Source: Nemopilema nomurai (Eukaryota > Cnidaria > Scyphozoa > Rhizostomeae > Rhizostomatidae). From it: a stretch of DNA of 64,000 bases. Where the stretch lies: assembly GCA_003864495.1 (NCBI GenBank), contig ML133461.1, positions 620,001 through 684,000 of the forward strand, given 5' to 3'. Below are positions 38,401 to 49,707 of this stretch, piece by piece. The notes under the pieces were generated by a model that ran no database searches, had not been told where the DNA came from, and was given only the letters and a program-made list of their open reading frames with translations. Position 1 is the first letter of the stretch. Each line of letters opens with the position of its first letter. The position numbers and the translations under genes are program-made.

Positions 38401-41400
38401 TTTATATTCTTTAGCACATTTTGTTCAAACTAACTTTTCATCAGAAGAAACACAATATCTCCTGAAAATGCTTAATGTTTTTCTCATTTATCAACTAGTT
38501 GTGTGTTCACTAACTGGTGTTCGAATGTAGGGTATGTTATGGCTAAACGATATACAGCGTAACGACATCAACTTGATAAGCAAAGATAATAGTTGCTGGT
38601 GTTTATTCGATTGCTCACGCGAACATTGTTCATTATCTCGGATTTTCTGGGTAAAGAAATAAAGCGGTTCTATGCCCTTGTCAAAGATAGGTAAATTCTA
38701 ATGCTTTCAAACAAATGTTTTTAAATAATATGCGACTAAAAACTGGTATAAAGACGCATCTATCGCGTGGAAAGCGTTTATATCGAGCAGGTTAAAACTA
38801 TCATTAGTTGCCCATGTTATATATTACTTATAGCCCTCGTAGTCTTGTGGCACAAACAATGATGAGAACATTAATTTACTACAATTGCAATGATGACATT
38901 AGTGTTCATGCAAAACAGAGACATTAATTTGGAAGGATTTTTTGCGAAACTGCATCAGCCTATGCCATTATTTCATGAAACGTCCTCTAGAACACTTTAC
39001 ACAATTTGATCATCCAAAAAACTTCCACTGAAGTACAGCAAGTAGAAACATCCGTATTGCAACCAGTTCTGATGCAGAGAAATAATGCAATGGCAGTACA
39101 AGTTTTCTCTCCGCATCGGCAATGCAAGAAATAACACAATAGCTGGTGTCTCTTTGTAGATGATGAAGGGTATTATATTCTCATTTAGACTCAACGTTCA
39201 TAACCTGAAGTTGACGCAATGACGCACTTGAATCCACTTCAATCTGGTAGAATGAATCTCACATTATCTCGAGTGTTGCAATATGCAATGTTGAGTAAAC
39301 AGTGTTTATCGTTGCTTAAAGCTGTGAGTCGTTAACACATTTACGTGACATTAGCATATTTAATGGCACTTTAATCTATAAGTGAGATTCTAAATAATAG
39401 CTGGAAGCCGCACAACGATTTGCCAGGAAGGTGAAGTCAAGGTTCATTGTCTCTGCTAAATTTCCGAATGGAATACACAATGACTGTCAACAAGTTGGAA
39501 ACAGTCTGTATATATTGTCAGTGATGAACAGAAACGTCACAGAAGTCGATATAATATCTTTGAAACATCAATAGCAAAACAGCATAGTAAAGGTACCACT
39601 TTGATGGGTTTAAGTATATAGTTATTGTCAGCATAAGCGAATACTGATGAAGAGGAAAGTTAAAACATATATTTATAGTTTTATATTTCATGAATTATAT
39701 GCCGGTACAGCTCATCATTATCTTTATTCACATATATATATATATAAATATATAGCAATTACTTTGAACGTAGAGAGCAAGTGGAAACAAAACTTTACAA
39801 CATGTAATCATCAATATATCACAGTTAATTTATGTCATTTCATCATCCTCACACAGCCAAGATTTCTGCTGTGATCTTTCGAGAACTAGATTTAAAACAA
39901 AAAGCTTGTGAAAACAGGTACTTTGAAATACTGTAGCTTTGACCTTTTACAAAGTCCACTTTGCAAACCAGAGAAGCAACGACCAAACCATACCTGCTGT
40001 AACACAATATTATTATAATATTACATAACAAAGCATCTAGACAAGACCGTAAATTACATAAACAATCAAAGTACTGTATCATAGCTGAAACGGCCTGCCT
40101 TGAAGTGACCTGCGAGAAACTTGAAGGGAAAGAGTTTTTGTTCTTATGGCGTTACATGGTTATCATATTTAGTTTCAAATGCACAGTCTGTCCATACATT
40201 TTGGTAGTGAAGATTCAAGAATTTGGATGTACTGGATTGGTTTGTTCGAGCAAAAATTCAGAGTTCTTATCCAGTAATAAAAGCAGCTTTCGAATCAAAA
40301 ACATAAATTTATCTTTTAAAAAGTATGTAGTGACCATTGTCTAAACGTAAGCATGTCCTCCATTGTGTCACTGTTATTAACACTTTCCATTGTCTTCGTA
40401 TCCAAGCAACGTAATAAACAACACATTTGTAGCGTCCCCTCGCTTTATGTGCGTACACCTAGTTTTGTAATCAGTCAGTAAGTTTATCAAGACGCGATCG
40501 TCACGCAACATCGTCTCTTGCTGGCTCCGTGTATTCTGCACGTCAAACAAGACCATAAAAACGACAACACAATGAATATAGGAATAAATAACACCCACTC
40601 GCGTTCCTATAAGTAGCTGTCCAGATATAGAAGTCTCTGCATTTAAGGCCACAAGGAACTGCTCTTGAATAGAGACAGTCTCAATAAAGAGCCTTCTTGT
40701 AGAGAAGGAAAGGATTTTTATCAAAATAATAACAGCCGCTACCGAACAAATTTCCCTTCAGCTAGGGAAATTTTCTCTAAGGAAATTAGGACCATAACTT
40801 CCTTTCAAGAAAGACCATACTACTGACATAGGGTCTGCTCGTAAAATGCAGGTTGGTTAATCCATTTCTTTTGATTACATTCCCTTCGTTTTGGGCCGTC
40901 ACTCTTCTTCAATAGTGCGCTCTAATTAATACAACAATCTTTTGCCTAGTTTTACATTGTTTTCTGCATAAAAACAATCCTATCTGATTCCAAATCAATC
41001 AAAACATCGGGATATTGTCCAACATGAGATACCCTGTTCAAATGTTTGTTAATTGCTATAGTCTGCATGGTTTTATTCTGGTGGATACAGCAGACAGTTT
41101 CAGGGAACTTGTTTGTGATAAAACTGCAAAAAGAGAACTATTGATAAAAATTGCTTGCGAAATGATTAGCAACTGACCATGTTTGATATAGTATGATGAA
41201 TTATTAAAATTTTCAAATAAAAGATCGCCACTTTTTCTTGTAGCCAAACATGCTCTTTAACAAGACTGAATTTAAAATGATTCATTCAAGCTGCAAACTT
41301 GTTAATTCAAATTTTCGAGATTCACTTTATTTTGAAGCAACTTTGCAAGCTTAAAGCATTTTATACAACTGCGAGAATAATCTCAATAATTTATTGCTTC

Positions 41401-42534
41401 TCTATTTCTATCTGTGTTACCAGAAAGCAAATTGAAAATGATTTCAAGCTGAGAATGGCAAAAAACCACATCACAAACTATTGGCACATTAAAAGAACCT
41501 GGATCAATCAGACGTGGATGAACCAATCATGGCCCTTCCAACCTCAACACGTGACACTTGGGTGCGAGAACGTCATACTATGTCTGTCACTTTATAAAAG
41601 TTAAGTCTTAGGCTGACTATCACAACGGGCGGCTTTTCCATATTCTATTTCAATTCCATTACTAGACGTCGAAATTCTCAAATAGTCCCCTTTTTATTAG
41701 TAATTTGTTATTCGGCGATTGGGGTCCGATCCACCGGCGAAAAGTGCTGAATTGTAACCTGAAACTAAACTTATCACACGCGACAACTGCATGCTTAGAC
41801 AATTCATTCATTCGATCAGACGTCAAAACAAATCAAAGATGCAGTCGTAAAACAATCAATTTACACGTAGCAAAGCAACAATAAAAAGTAGCTAAAATAT
41901 GCTTTATAGTTACGCTGTAACACTTACACAAAAGTAAACGTACATTGCCATTGATACTTACCAGTCTAAGCCAGTGATCTTGCCCTTCTGGGGAGGCAGC
42001 ATTTCTGTTGCAATTGATCAGTAGGTTTGGTCAGCTCGAGTGATGTTATATTTAATCAGTGCACTAGCCATTCACCTGCTAAAGAAATGCATGATTTGGG
42101 CGTTCTTATCACCTCAAAACACATCCGTTATGCAGAAGTTTACATTATCAGGGACTGATCTTTGTCTGGAAAAGCTCTCAACTGCAACAGAAGTAATCCC
42201 ATAGGTTTTGCGAGAGATAACGACGCGCTCGTCTGTGTTCTTGACTAATTTGCTGCGTCATAAAGGTTGTCTGCGACGAAAAGCAAAGTGGTTTGCGTCG
42301 ATTCTCATTCATCTGATTACCAAGATAATCCGTTTAGCTTCCTCGGCAGCCAACTCTAGCAGTCCTCGATTGATGTTCAAAACTTGTGAAGAATGGTGAA
42401 AAGGAATAACGAGGAGGAGCACTGTCTTTTTCAGTATGAAAGGCAGAGAGAAACTAAAAGGTGATGGCCTAATAGCAGGCTTTGAACAGAGTTGGCGACT
42501 GACGTTGAATTATGACAAGAACATTGCCATCTGT

Positions 42535-42696
42535 CAGGGGCGCATCTAAGAAGGGGGGGGGGGCTGTGGGGGTTACAACCCCTGCCCTTTTTGGCAAGGA
42601 AGTGAATTTTGCCCTATTCCCATGGAAATCCAATGTCTTTATGCCCCATTTCTACCACGAAACCCCTGCCCTTAAAATATCCTAGTTGCGCCCCTG
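42535..42696. mobile_element. Small hAT-like MITE
   Basis: A 162-base element begins CAGGGGCGCATCTAAG and ends CTAGTTGCGCCCCTG; the outer 10 bases are perfect inverted repeats, with further partial pairing inside. An 11-base G run lies at 42553-42563. CAGGGGCG ends are characteristic of hAT-type non-autonomous elements. I could not find a clear 8-base target-site duplication, so it may be old. Confidence 0.6.
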
Positions 42697-44785
42697 TAGA
42701 GTCTGTACTTGGAACAGCCAAACTAAAAGGCTCTTCGTTTACCATTATATATTTGTTTTTAGTCAAGTGACCATGTGATAGAAGGGGCGTTTAGAAAAAA
42801 GTGACGAATTATACTTTCTGACTAACTTTTTCAAGACAGAAAATTTGTTAAACAGTTTAAGATCCGGTCAAGATTCTTATTTAACGTTAAGTTCCTCAAT
42901 GCATGACCAGCTTTCAAGATGCAGAAATATCCCCATCCCCCCACAACCATGTTGTTTGTTTAGCCTTCTACTTACCCTAGCTGAAAAAGTAACATTGGAT
43001 GAATTTCAAACCACCGTTATTCGACATTGTTTCAAGTGGGGGGTGGGGATGCTACTGGAATTATGCGATATTTTAGCTTAGTACACTTAGAGTTTTGGCA
43101 AGGATTCTTGATTTTCACTGGAGAGCCTTGATGTGGCTTTCTCGCAAACTGGAGGGAATGGTTGTGGCTTTCTCGCAAACCAGTCATATTCAACTCAATA
43201 CCAATAAATAGGTCGTTATATGGCTTAGAATTAAGTATCAAATAAAGTACCCATTGGCCTAGCCCCGTCGTACCGGCTTCAACGCATCTTGAGCATGGTC
43301 AGAAAAACCAAACTTCAAAACGTTACATCGCATTCCATTGGTATCAAGACAAAATTTCCCCATTTGCTTCTATTACTTAACCTTGTGAGAATTCAACCTG
43401 AATGCTTCATGGAGAAAAGTTCCACATTCTGATTCAAGGATTTCGGGCCCTTCGTGTTCCTGGTGGCGCTGCGTTTGAGAGGTGGCCCTTTCAAAATAGC
43501 ATGCTGATAAAGAGGCAGGTTTTAGGGAAATAGATATTCTATCTTGATTCCTACAGTTTATATCAATTGAGATGAAATTGACGGTAAATCTCCTCCTAAG
43601 TGCCTCAAACTTTTCATAAAAATCCTGATGCCTTCGTGGTTGTCTGAAATATAATATACATAAATCAAAGTTTTCAAACGTCAAAAACAATGTATAGAAT
43701 GATTTTGTTGTAGGCAGTTTAATTTTATGCTCAATGTGATGTATGGAAGAAACTTGATTTCACAACGAAAGAAAATAAGCAATAACAGCTGGACAGGAAG
43801 GATTCTTGAAACCTGTAGATGGCATGTTAATAAAGAAGGAAAAGGGACTGTATTATATGGAATATAATTGTACATAAGTTATGACATCTCTGTATGATTT
43901 TTTAGTAAAAATCTCAGAAAATTTGCTGAAAAATCTTCAAAATCGATGTTTATAAGTAAAAGAATCTAAAGAATATGAAAAATCTTCGAAATCAGAAGAG
44001 TCTCATTGAAGTTTTTTTTAAAATCTTGAAAATCTGGAAAATTCTTAGAAAATCTGGAAATCTGGAGACCTATAAAATCACGTCCAGTGACTTGCCCCTT
44101 GGTTTACGGTTATGTAAATCTGCATCGCTCCCAATGACAAATATCTAATTACAGCGCATGAATACGTCAAACTTTCAGGTTTTTTGACAATATGAGGGTG
44201 ATTCAGCTTTTTGTCGAATCGTCAACTTCCTTCTTCTGCACAATGCGCATACCTCCACGTCGCCGATGGGAGGGCCACAGAATGGCAAGGCTCTTTGGCA
44301 GTCCGCATCCATGCGCATCCCGTGCAGATCACCTGCAACAACGACGGGGGTAACTACGAGCTGCATAGTTCGCGTTCCTGAATGAGCCAGTTGTGCGTTT
44401 CTAGCTGTGGGTTCAATTGTATGGCATACAGCTTGGACCCAGAAAATGCTGGAGCCCTACAACAGTGCCATGAGGGAAACAACGAAAAACCCCACGCATT
44501 ATGTCTCCCCTTTTAAAATTATTTTCGAATTTTTTCAAATTCGACGACAAAATATTATGGTCTCTGGCCTGGGGGTGGCTGAAATCTATGGTTAACTTGG
44601 CATTGCCAAAAGTTAAGATGTGCGCTGCTTGCAATAAATAGGCGTGGCTGTTATTTAGCTAAAATTCTCCAGTGAAGCCTTCTAGACAGGTCCTCAAGCT
44701 TCGTGGCATTTAGTATTAGAAAGCAGACGGGTGTATTGCGAAATCGTAAGACGAAAGTGAAAGAACAGTCACGAGTTCACTTTTT

Positions 44786-45130
44786 GAACAACATCTCTGC
44801 CAAAAGTCTTGGGTAACCCTTGCTCTAATTTAGGCATCGCGCAAGGTGCCAACCCCCTCGCCCGCAAACAATGTTGGGTAGCGCAAAAGTGAATAACCCC
44901 TATGGCCTTCCCCTAACATGGGCTCCGACGCAGGTTGGAAAGTGGAGGGGCCAAGGAAGATTTTAACAATCATAACAAAAGATATTTAGAAAAGCTCTAT
45001 TGTTTCACAAAGAAGTGCGGGGGCCATGCCCCCCCGGCCCCTCTTCGTCGGAGGCCCTGCCTAACGATGCAACATTGTTTAAGTTAAGGGGGCTGCATCT
45101 ACCAAGGAGAGACAGAAATAGAACGGGGGC
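44786..45130. mobile_element. Foldback MITE, second copy, interrupted by a nested element
   Basis: Sequence from ATCTCTGCCAAAAGTCTTGG (44792) through ATGGCCTTCCCCTAAC, and again from CTAACGATGCAACATTG (45061) to AGAACGGGGG (45129), matches the reverse complement of the element at 56275-56550. The middle is split by a 142-base insertion (44918-45059). The right terminal repeat is missing, replaced by a 50-base tandem array. The divergent matches suggest an old copy. Confidence 0.75.
44918..45059. mobile_element. Nested inverted-repeat element inside the MITE
   Basis: A 142-base insertion with imperfect terminal inverted repeats (ATGGGCTCCGACG left, CGTCGGAGGCCCTG right), flanked by the direct repeat CCTAAC at 44912-44917 and 45060-45065. 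The uninterrupted relative at 56275-56550 supports it as an insertion. The superfamily is uncertain. Confidence 0.7.
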
Positions 45131-45252
45131 CACAGATATTCATATTGAAAACACACGAAAACCCATCTCTATGTGAAAACCACAGATATTCATATTTAAA
45201 ACACACGAAAACCCATCTCTATGTGAAAACCACAGACATTCATATTTAAAAC
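45131..45252. repeat. 50-base tandem repeat, about 2.4 copies
   Basis: Units start at 45131, 45181 and 45231 (partial), each beginning CACAGAYATTCATATT. The first two differ at one position. The array directly abuts the broken end of the MITE at 44786-45130. Confidence 0.9.
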
Positions 45253-45327
45253 CATGGGTCTTTCACCAATTGCACCTTACGGTAATGCCTCAGTGACTTG
45301 CGACTGCGCAAAAAAACACTTCCTAAC

Positions 45328-45460
45328 ACAGGCACCGCGGAGAGTTGAGAAAAGTGCCATTGAAAAAGAGACTTTATTGGTAGTTTATTACTTAATATTT
45401 GGCATTTTTTGCAAATAGTGGCTAAAGCCCCCTCAGCCCCCCCTGCTCCGCGGTGCCTGT
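45328..45460. mobile_element. 133-base inverted-repeat element
   Basis: Perfect 15-base terminal inverted repeats, ACAGGCACCGCGGAG (45328-45342) and CTCCGCGGTGCCTGT (45446-45460), bound an AT-rich core with a C-rich right side. If the termini are CAGG/CCTG, the flanks share TAACA as a possible target duplication. It resembles a hAT-like MITE. Confidence 0.65.
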
Positions 45461-45666
45461 AACAAAGGTCAAAGGTTTCTTCCTTGACAGATAAAATAAA
45501 ACTTAACTCTTTTTTGTTTAATAATTCGATTCGACATGGCACAAATTCTGTGTTAAAGCTGGATCTAAAAAATGATATAAGCTAATTTTTTATTTCTTTG
45601 CTGCTATCCGAAAGGATACGCTCACTAGCCAATTTCCTGTTTTCTTGTGGGATTATGTAACTCTAT

Positions 45667-45882
45667 TTGGGTAGTTTGGAAGTATATGACATTAACCCCC
45701 TGGTTCGTGCTCTGAGTCATAAACAACTGGAGGAAGGCCTGCAAGCGAACAAATCGAAGTCTAGTCGGGGAAACAGCAAACGCGAGAAGTGGACCATCAG
45801 GCGGGAAGGTACAGATGTTTTGAGTCACCTGTTGCCAGATAAAACATCTGTGGCTGAGGTTTTGAAATCTGACTTGATTTGA
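45667..45882 (+). other. Unassigned open reading frame, about 72 codons
   Basis: An open frame without ATG (it would start at TTG) whose translation is hydrophilic and protein-like (for example VRALSHKQLEEGLQ and DVLSHLLPDKTSVAEVL). It lies 240 bases upstream of the PH-PDZ gene and just after a cluster of mobile elements. It could be a transposon remnant or an unrecognised exon; I do not recognise the family. Confidence 0.2.
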
Positions 45883-46045
45883 GTTAAAAGCTCGACTGCA
45901 AGGAGAATTTGCACTAGGCCACCGTGTGAACATCGTCCTAGGTTTCGAATGTACGGGAGGCCTTGCTTCGAGGTTCCGCGAATTTAATAAAGCAAATTAG
46001 TTTGCTCATACTCTGCATTCAAGAAAATTCATTTTTAATGGTTTT

Positions 46046-46063
46046 AAGGCGTTGCAACGCCTT
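46046..46063. promoter_or_regulatory. Perfect 18-base palindrome upstream of the PH-PDZ gene
   Basis: AAGGCGTTGCAACGCCTT reads the same on both strands and sits 60 bases before the PH-PDZ start codon. The core GTTGCAAC resembles RFX/X-box half-site sequence (GTTGCY). It could be a transcription factor site or a hairpin in the 5' UTR; nothing else supports a function. Confidence 0.35.
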
Positions 46064-46122
46064 CAACCGAGTCAAGGATAGGGAACTACATAGGTAACAG
46101 CGTGAATGAAAATTTTGAGAAC

Positions 46123-48292
46123 ATGAGTGGGGTGGCGAAGAAAGCTTCCACTCACGCCTGCGTGAACTTTCGAAATCAAAAAGAAGGTTTTATGGAAAAA
46201 AAGACTGGCATCCTCAGTATGTGGAGAAGTCGATATTTTGTATTAATGCATGATGTTTTGTGTTACTTCAAAAGAGAAGAGGAAAAAGAGTCGATGACAC
46301 CAACAGGACGGATATTTTTCAACGATATTGTGTCTATTGAGAAACTTGTAAAAAAGGGAAGGCCGTACTGTATTTTGATAACAGAAGAAGAAAAGAGGCA
46401 CCTAATGAGCTGCTCTTCCGAAGAAGAAAGAAGTTCTTGGATCGAAGCCGTTTGTCGTGGACAGGAACAACACAAAAATCAAGAGAAATTCGACCCCGTT
46501 CGTCGCAAAAGTGCGAAAATTGGCAGAGATTTCAAAAGGGTCACTATACAAAAAGATGCCGGTGGGGGCATAGGATGCACGATAAAAACTGTTGGTGGTG
46601 CAATATTTGTCAACCGAATCATTCCAGATGGCCCAGTGGCTGTCTCGGGAGTTTTGAGACCAGGTATGCCATAGTTTGATCTGATTTTCAAACCAGGAAG
46701 GAAACTTATCGAGAACGAATGTGCTTGTTGTATGTTGACCCACATTTACACCGTTAGTTCTCGCGGTTTTCAGCCTTGAGAATACTTCGAACATTGTCTA
46801 GACTCAAATTAATGCATAATAACCCGTGTTATTATCTGCACACGTAGCTAGCCGTGAATCCCTTCTATGAATTCTGTTTTTTGGTAACTAGAAGTGAAAA
46901 ATGGATGTCTTTCCCTATCGAATATCACTAAGTGCTGTGCTTGGTTAGATTTTTTATTTTAAATATGCACAACTATTGGACAGTTGGCAGTTAGAGACAA
47001 AGCCACCACAAAACCAGCTGATCATGGCAGCCAGCCAGACCAGGGGCAAAACTTTGTTCCTATTTTGACAATAGCAAAAGAACAACCAATATCCCAATGT
47101 TCAGACACATACTGGTTTTAGAAGTGCTGCTTTATTTTTATTTTCAATTAAAATTACAATTCTAGTCAAAAGAGAAAATAAGAACCATTTATAAACAGTA
47201 GCTAATGAGAAGACAAGATTGGAGCGAAGCAAACATCCTTTTTGATTCATAAAAGATCTAGAAAGATGTATATGGCATTTCTGTAGCTGTATTTTGAAAG
47301 AATTTTCCTCATGTAATCATATCAGATATTGGCCATTGTTTTTGTCAAAGCATTGTTTACACAGCTTGTGCACTTGCCAGTTTGCTGGAGCTCTGACCTC
47401 TGCTTTCTATTGGCTAGCACTATGAAGCCACATGGAATAGGTTATTGGTTACAGTTTGTTGTAGGTCTACTTTGTACCTGGATTTTGCAGTTACACAACC
47501 TGAGTTTGTTTACTGTCTGTATGAGACAGGATCCTGATTTAATTGTCCTTATTTCAGCAAATTACTCTTAGATGATTTCAACACAGTTTAATTAATAGAA
47601 CCCCCCTTATTTTGAGGTAAATGCTACTTCAAAATATCATATTTCCACTGTCTGGGTAATTTTAGTTCAAGATATGTCTATTTACTTTTCTTTTTGGTTT
47701 GCCAAAATCAAGTGCCCCAAATTTTTGGCCCATATTTTACCAGCATTTTTTTGTAAAGAATATTGCAAGATGTTTTATAGTAAAACTTTGTTTCATTGCT
47801 TCACTATATTTTATCTTAAAATGTGTGCACACTTTTGTTTAATTTTCCTATGGGAAAGCTATTTGTGACACTCTATATTCATTCAATTAAGGTGATCAAA
47901 TTGTGGACATAAATGGAATAAAAATAACTGGTTTACCAGTTGAGAGGATAAAGCAAGTAATAAAAGAAAGCCCAGAATATGTTGTTTGCACAGTAAAACC
48001 AGTAACTCATTATGCAAACAAGGAGGAAAACAGCCCAAACTTGACAAGGACTGCTTATGCTGAGCTAGATACAGAGTATTTGAAGAAAGTCCCAGGAAAT
48101 CCAGACAGTGACGATGAGAGGAATGATAATAGTAGCAGACCACTCAATTATGCTGTCATAAATTTTCCAAACCCTTCAGAACCAAGGGAACAAAGAGGTG
48201 GGGAAAAAGATTCTGCTGCAAATTATGTAAACATGACCTCTGAGAAACCTGGTGTACAGAACTATGCTGAGCTTGACTTCACAAGACAGTAA
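46123..48292 (+). CDS. PH-PDZ adaptor with phosphotyrosine-motif tail (two exons)
   Basis: Exons are 46123-46663 and 47892-48292, GT..AG, joined in phase 1, giving 313 residues. The start is the ATG at 46123 (MSGVAKKAST); an upstream ATG at 46106 opens a short ORF that ends across it. A PH domain (about 20-115) has the K-x7-R-x-R-Y-F pattern (K27, R35, R37) known from PIP3-binding PH domains and the conserved C-terminal tryptophan W106. A PDZ domain (about 137-217) has GGGIGCTI as its carboxylate-binding loop. The tail carries Y221 (YANK), Y236 (TAYAEL), Y243, Y267 (LNYAVI, ITIM form), Y292 (NYVNM, both YxxM and YxN), and Y305 (NYAEL). No transmembrane segment or signal peptide is visible. 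It is probably a cytosolic membrane-recruited scaffold for tyrosine-kinase signalling, analogous to Gab/Dok/IRS proteins. I do not recognise a named vertebrate orthologue with this exact order of domains. Confidence 0.88.
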
Positions 48293-49707
48293 ATTTGATC
48301 AAGACGAGAGTCATCAAGAATAGTTTTTTGTAGAGTTCATTCATGGATGATTTAAGTGTAGTGTGGATATTTTTAAGTATACATTTTATGGAAACATATA
48401 TTTCAGTCAATCAACATATCTTTTATCAAAGACATTTTACAGTTATTTCTGGTTTCTGCTTTTTTACTTTTCCAATCACTGTACCTAATTTTGCAGTTTG
48501 AGAATGCGAAATAATTTTTGTACAAAAAACAAATTGAGTGTCCCTAAAAATTCAAAGAAACATTCTTACATGCATAACTTAAACTTCAGTTAAACATTCA
48601 TTAATTTAATCATGCCCAGAGAAATTATTTTGATTTCATTTGAAACCAGAAAGGATCTCTACCACCCATGTTTCTATCATTTCTTTTTATCAGGCAATTA
48701 CTCTCTCTTAACACTGGATGTCACTTGCATTAAAAAACCAATTGTTTCAGTGCATCTGGATTGAGGTGTCCTCTGGTAACTTTTACTCTTTGATAAATAT
48801 CAATAGTGCATGATTACCAGGTTAACTACTAAACTCACTTTTTAAGTTTAAATTCATCTGTACATTCTTATCAGTATTGCCTTCTAAAGCCTGACTTCTA
48901 ATCAGTTTAACCAGCCAGAGAAGACTCCTAAAATATCCCATTTAATTTACACATCTCTTACCCAATTCTTGTCACCATTTTTATAGCTCACATGTACCAT
49001 CTATTTTCATGTTCGTTCAGCTTCTTAGCTACATTTTTCTTCTGTGCCACATTCTCACGCAAATAGATTCCAAAGGGAATTCTGCCATTATGGCCATCCA
49101 CAAAGACCTTTCATAAATATGCTTTAATATGATAAGGGAAAACTGTAGAACTGGCAAAATATGTCACTTTAACAGATTACTATAATGGTTTGCCTCAGAT
49201 TTCACAAGCTCTCACTATAATCCTCAACAGGGAATGGTCCCACACTCCAGAAGATTCTGACATTCAAAAGATAATTTTCCATAGTCTTTCAAACGATACT
49301 GGGCTATTTAGTAATATCTTGTCTAGGAATAATCAGATGATGTCATTGGCAAACAGGATATTCATGCAAAAAATAAGATGATATAACCTCATATTTCATA
49401 CTATTTATGATGCAAGTCAACTACCAAAAATTAATTTGGTAAAACGTTTTTTAATTAAGAACATTGATACTTTCGATTTAAATGAAATGAACAAAAAGAA
49501 AGAGAAATATGGTGGTGAACTGTTACTAGTTTTGGAAAGAAAGATGTAAATGAAAAGTCAATGCGATAGGGGCAAGTTGGTGCAGGGGGGACAATTGGAA
49601 AAGGGAAAGTAGAAAGTACCGACTAGCCACCACAACAACGATTAACCGGGGTCCCTAATGTATCCCCCGTCTTCAAATGCTTTATAACCTATTATTTAAG
49701 GTTCTCG
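48293..49707. other. Intergenic region between convergent genes
   Basis: The 3' flanks of the PH-PDZ gene (+) and the SLC22A18-like gene (-) meet here. It is AT-rich, with no ORF of note and no clear repeats. Untranslated 3' ends probably occupy part of it. Confidence 0.6.

Larger units (their letters stand above)
35474..46122. other. Intergenic region rich in small repeats
   Basis: I find no supported gene between the second Kv gene and the PH-PDZ gene. 35.5-42.5 kb is mostly AT-rich unique sequence, with a TA-rich run near 39730-39755. 42.5-45.5 kb carries several short inverted-repeat elements and a 50-base tandem repeat, listed separately. An 18-base direct repeat (TGTGGCTTTCTCGCAAAC) occurs at 43132 and 43163. 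Untranslated exons of either neighbour could lie here unseen. Confidence 0.55.

Noticed and set aside
45625..45933. 102-codon minus-strand ORF
   Set aside because: It is low-complexity in character, has no motifs or splice context, and overlaps an opposing frame that is equally unsupported.
46102..46122. Seven extra codons before the PH-PDZ start, beginning with GTG
   Set aside because: GTG is not a normal start in animal genes; the ATG at 46123 in the same frame is preferred.
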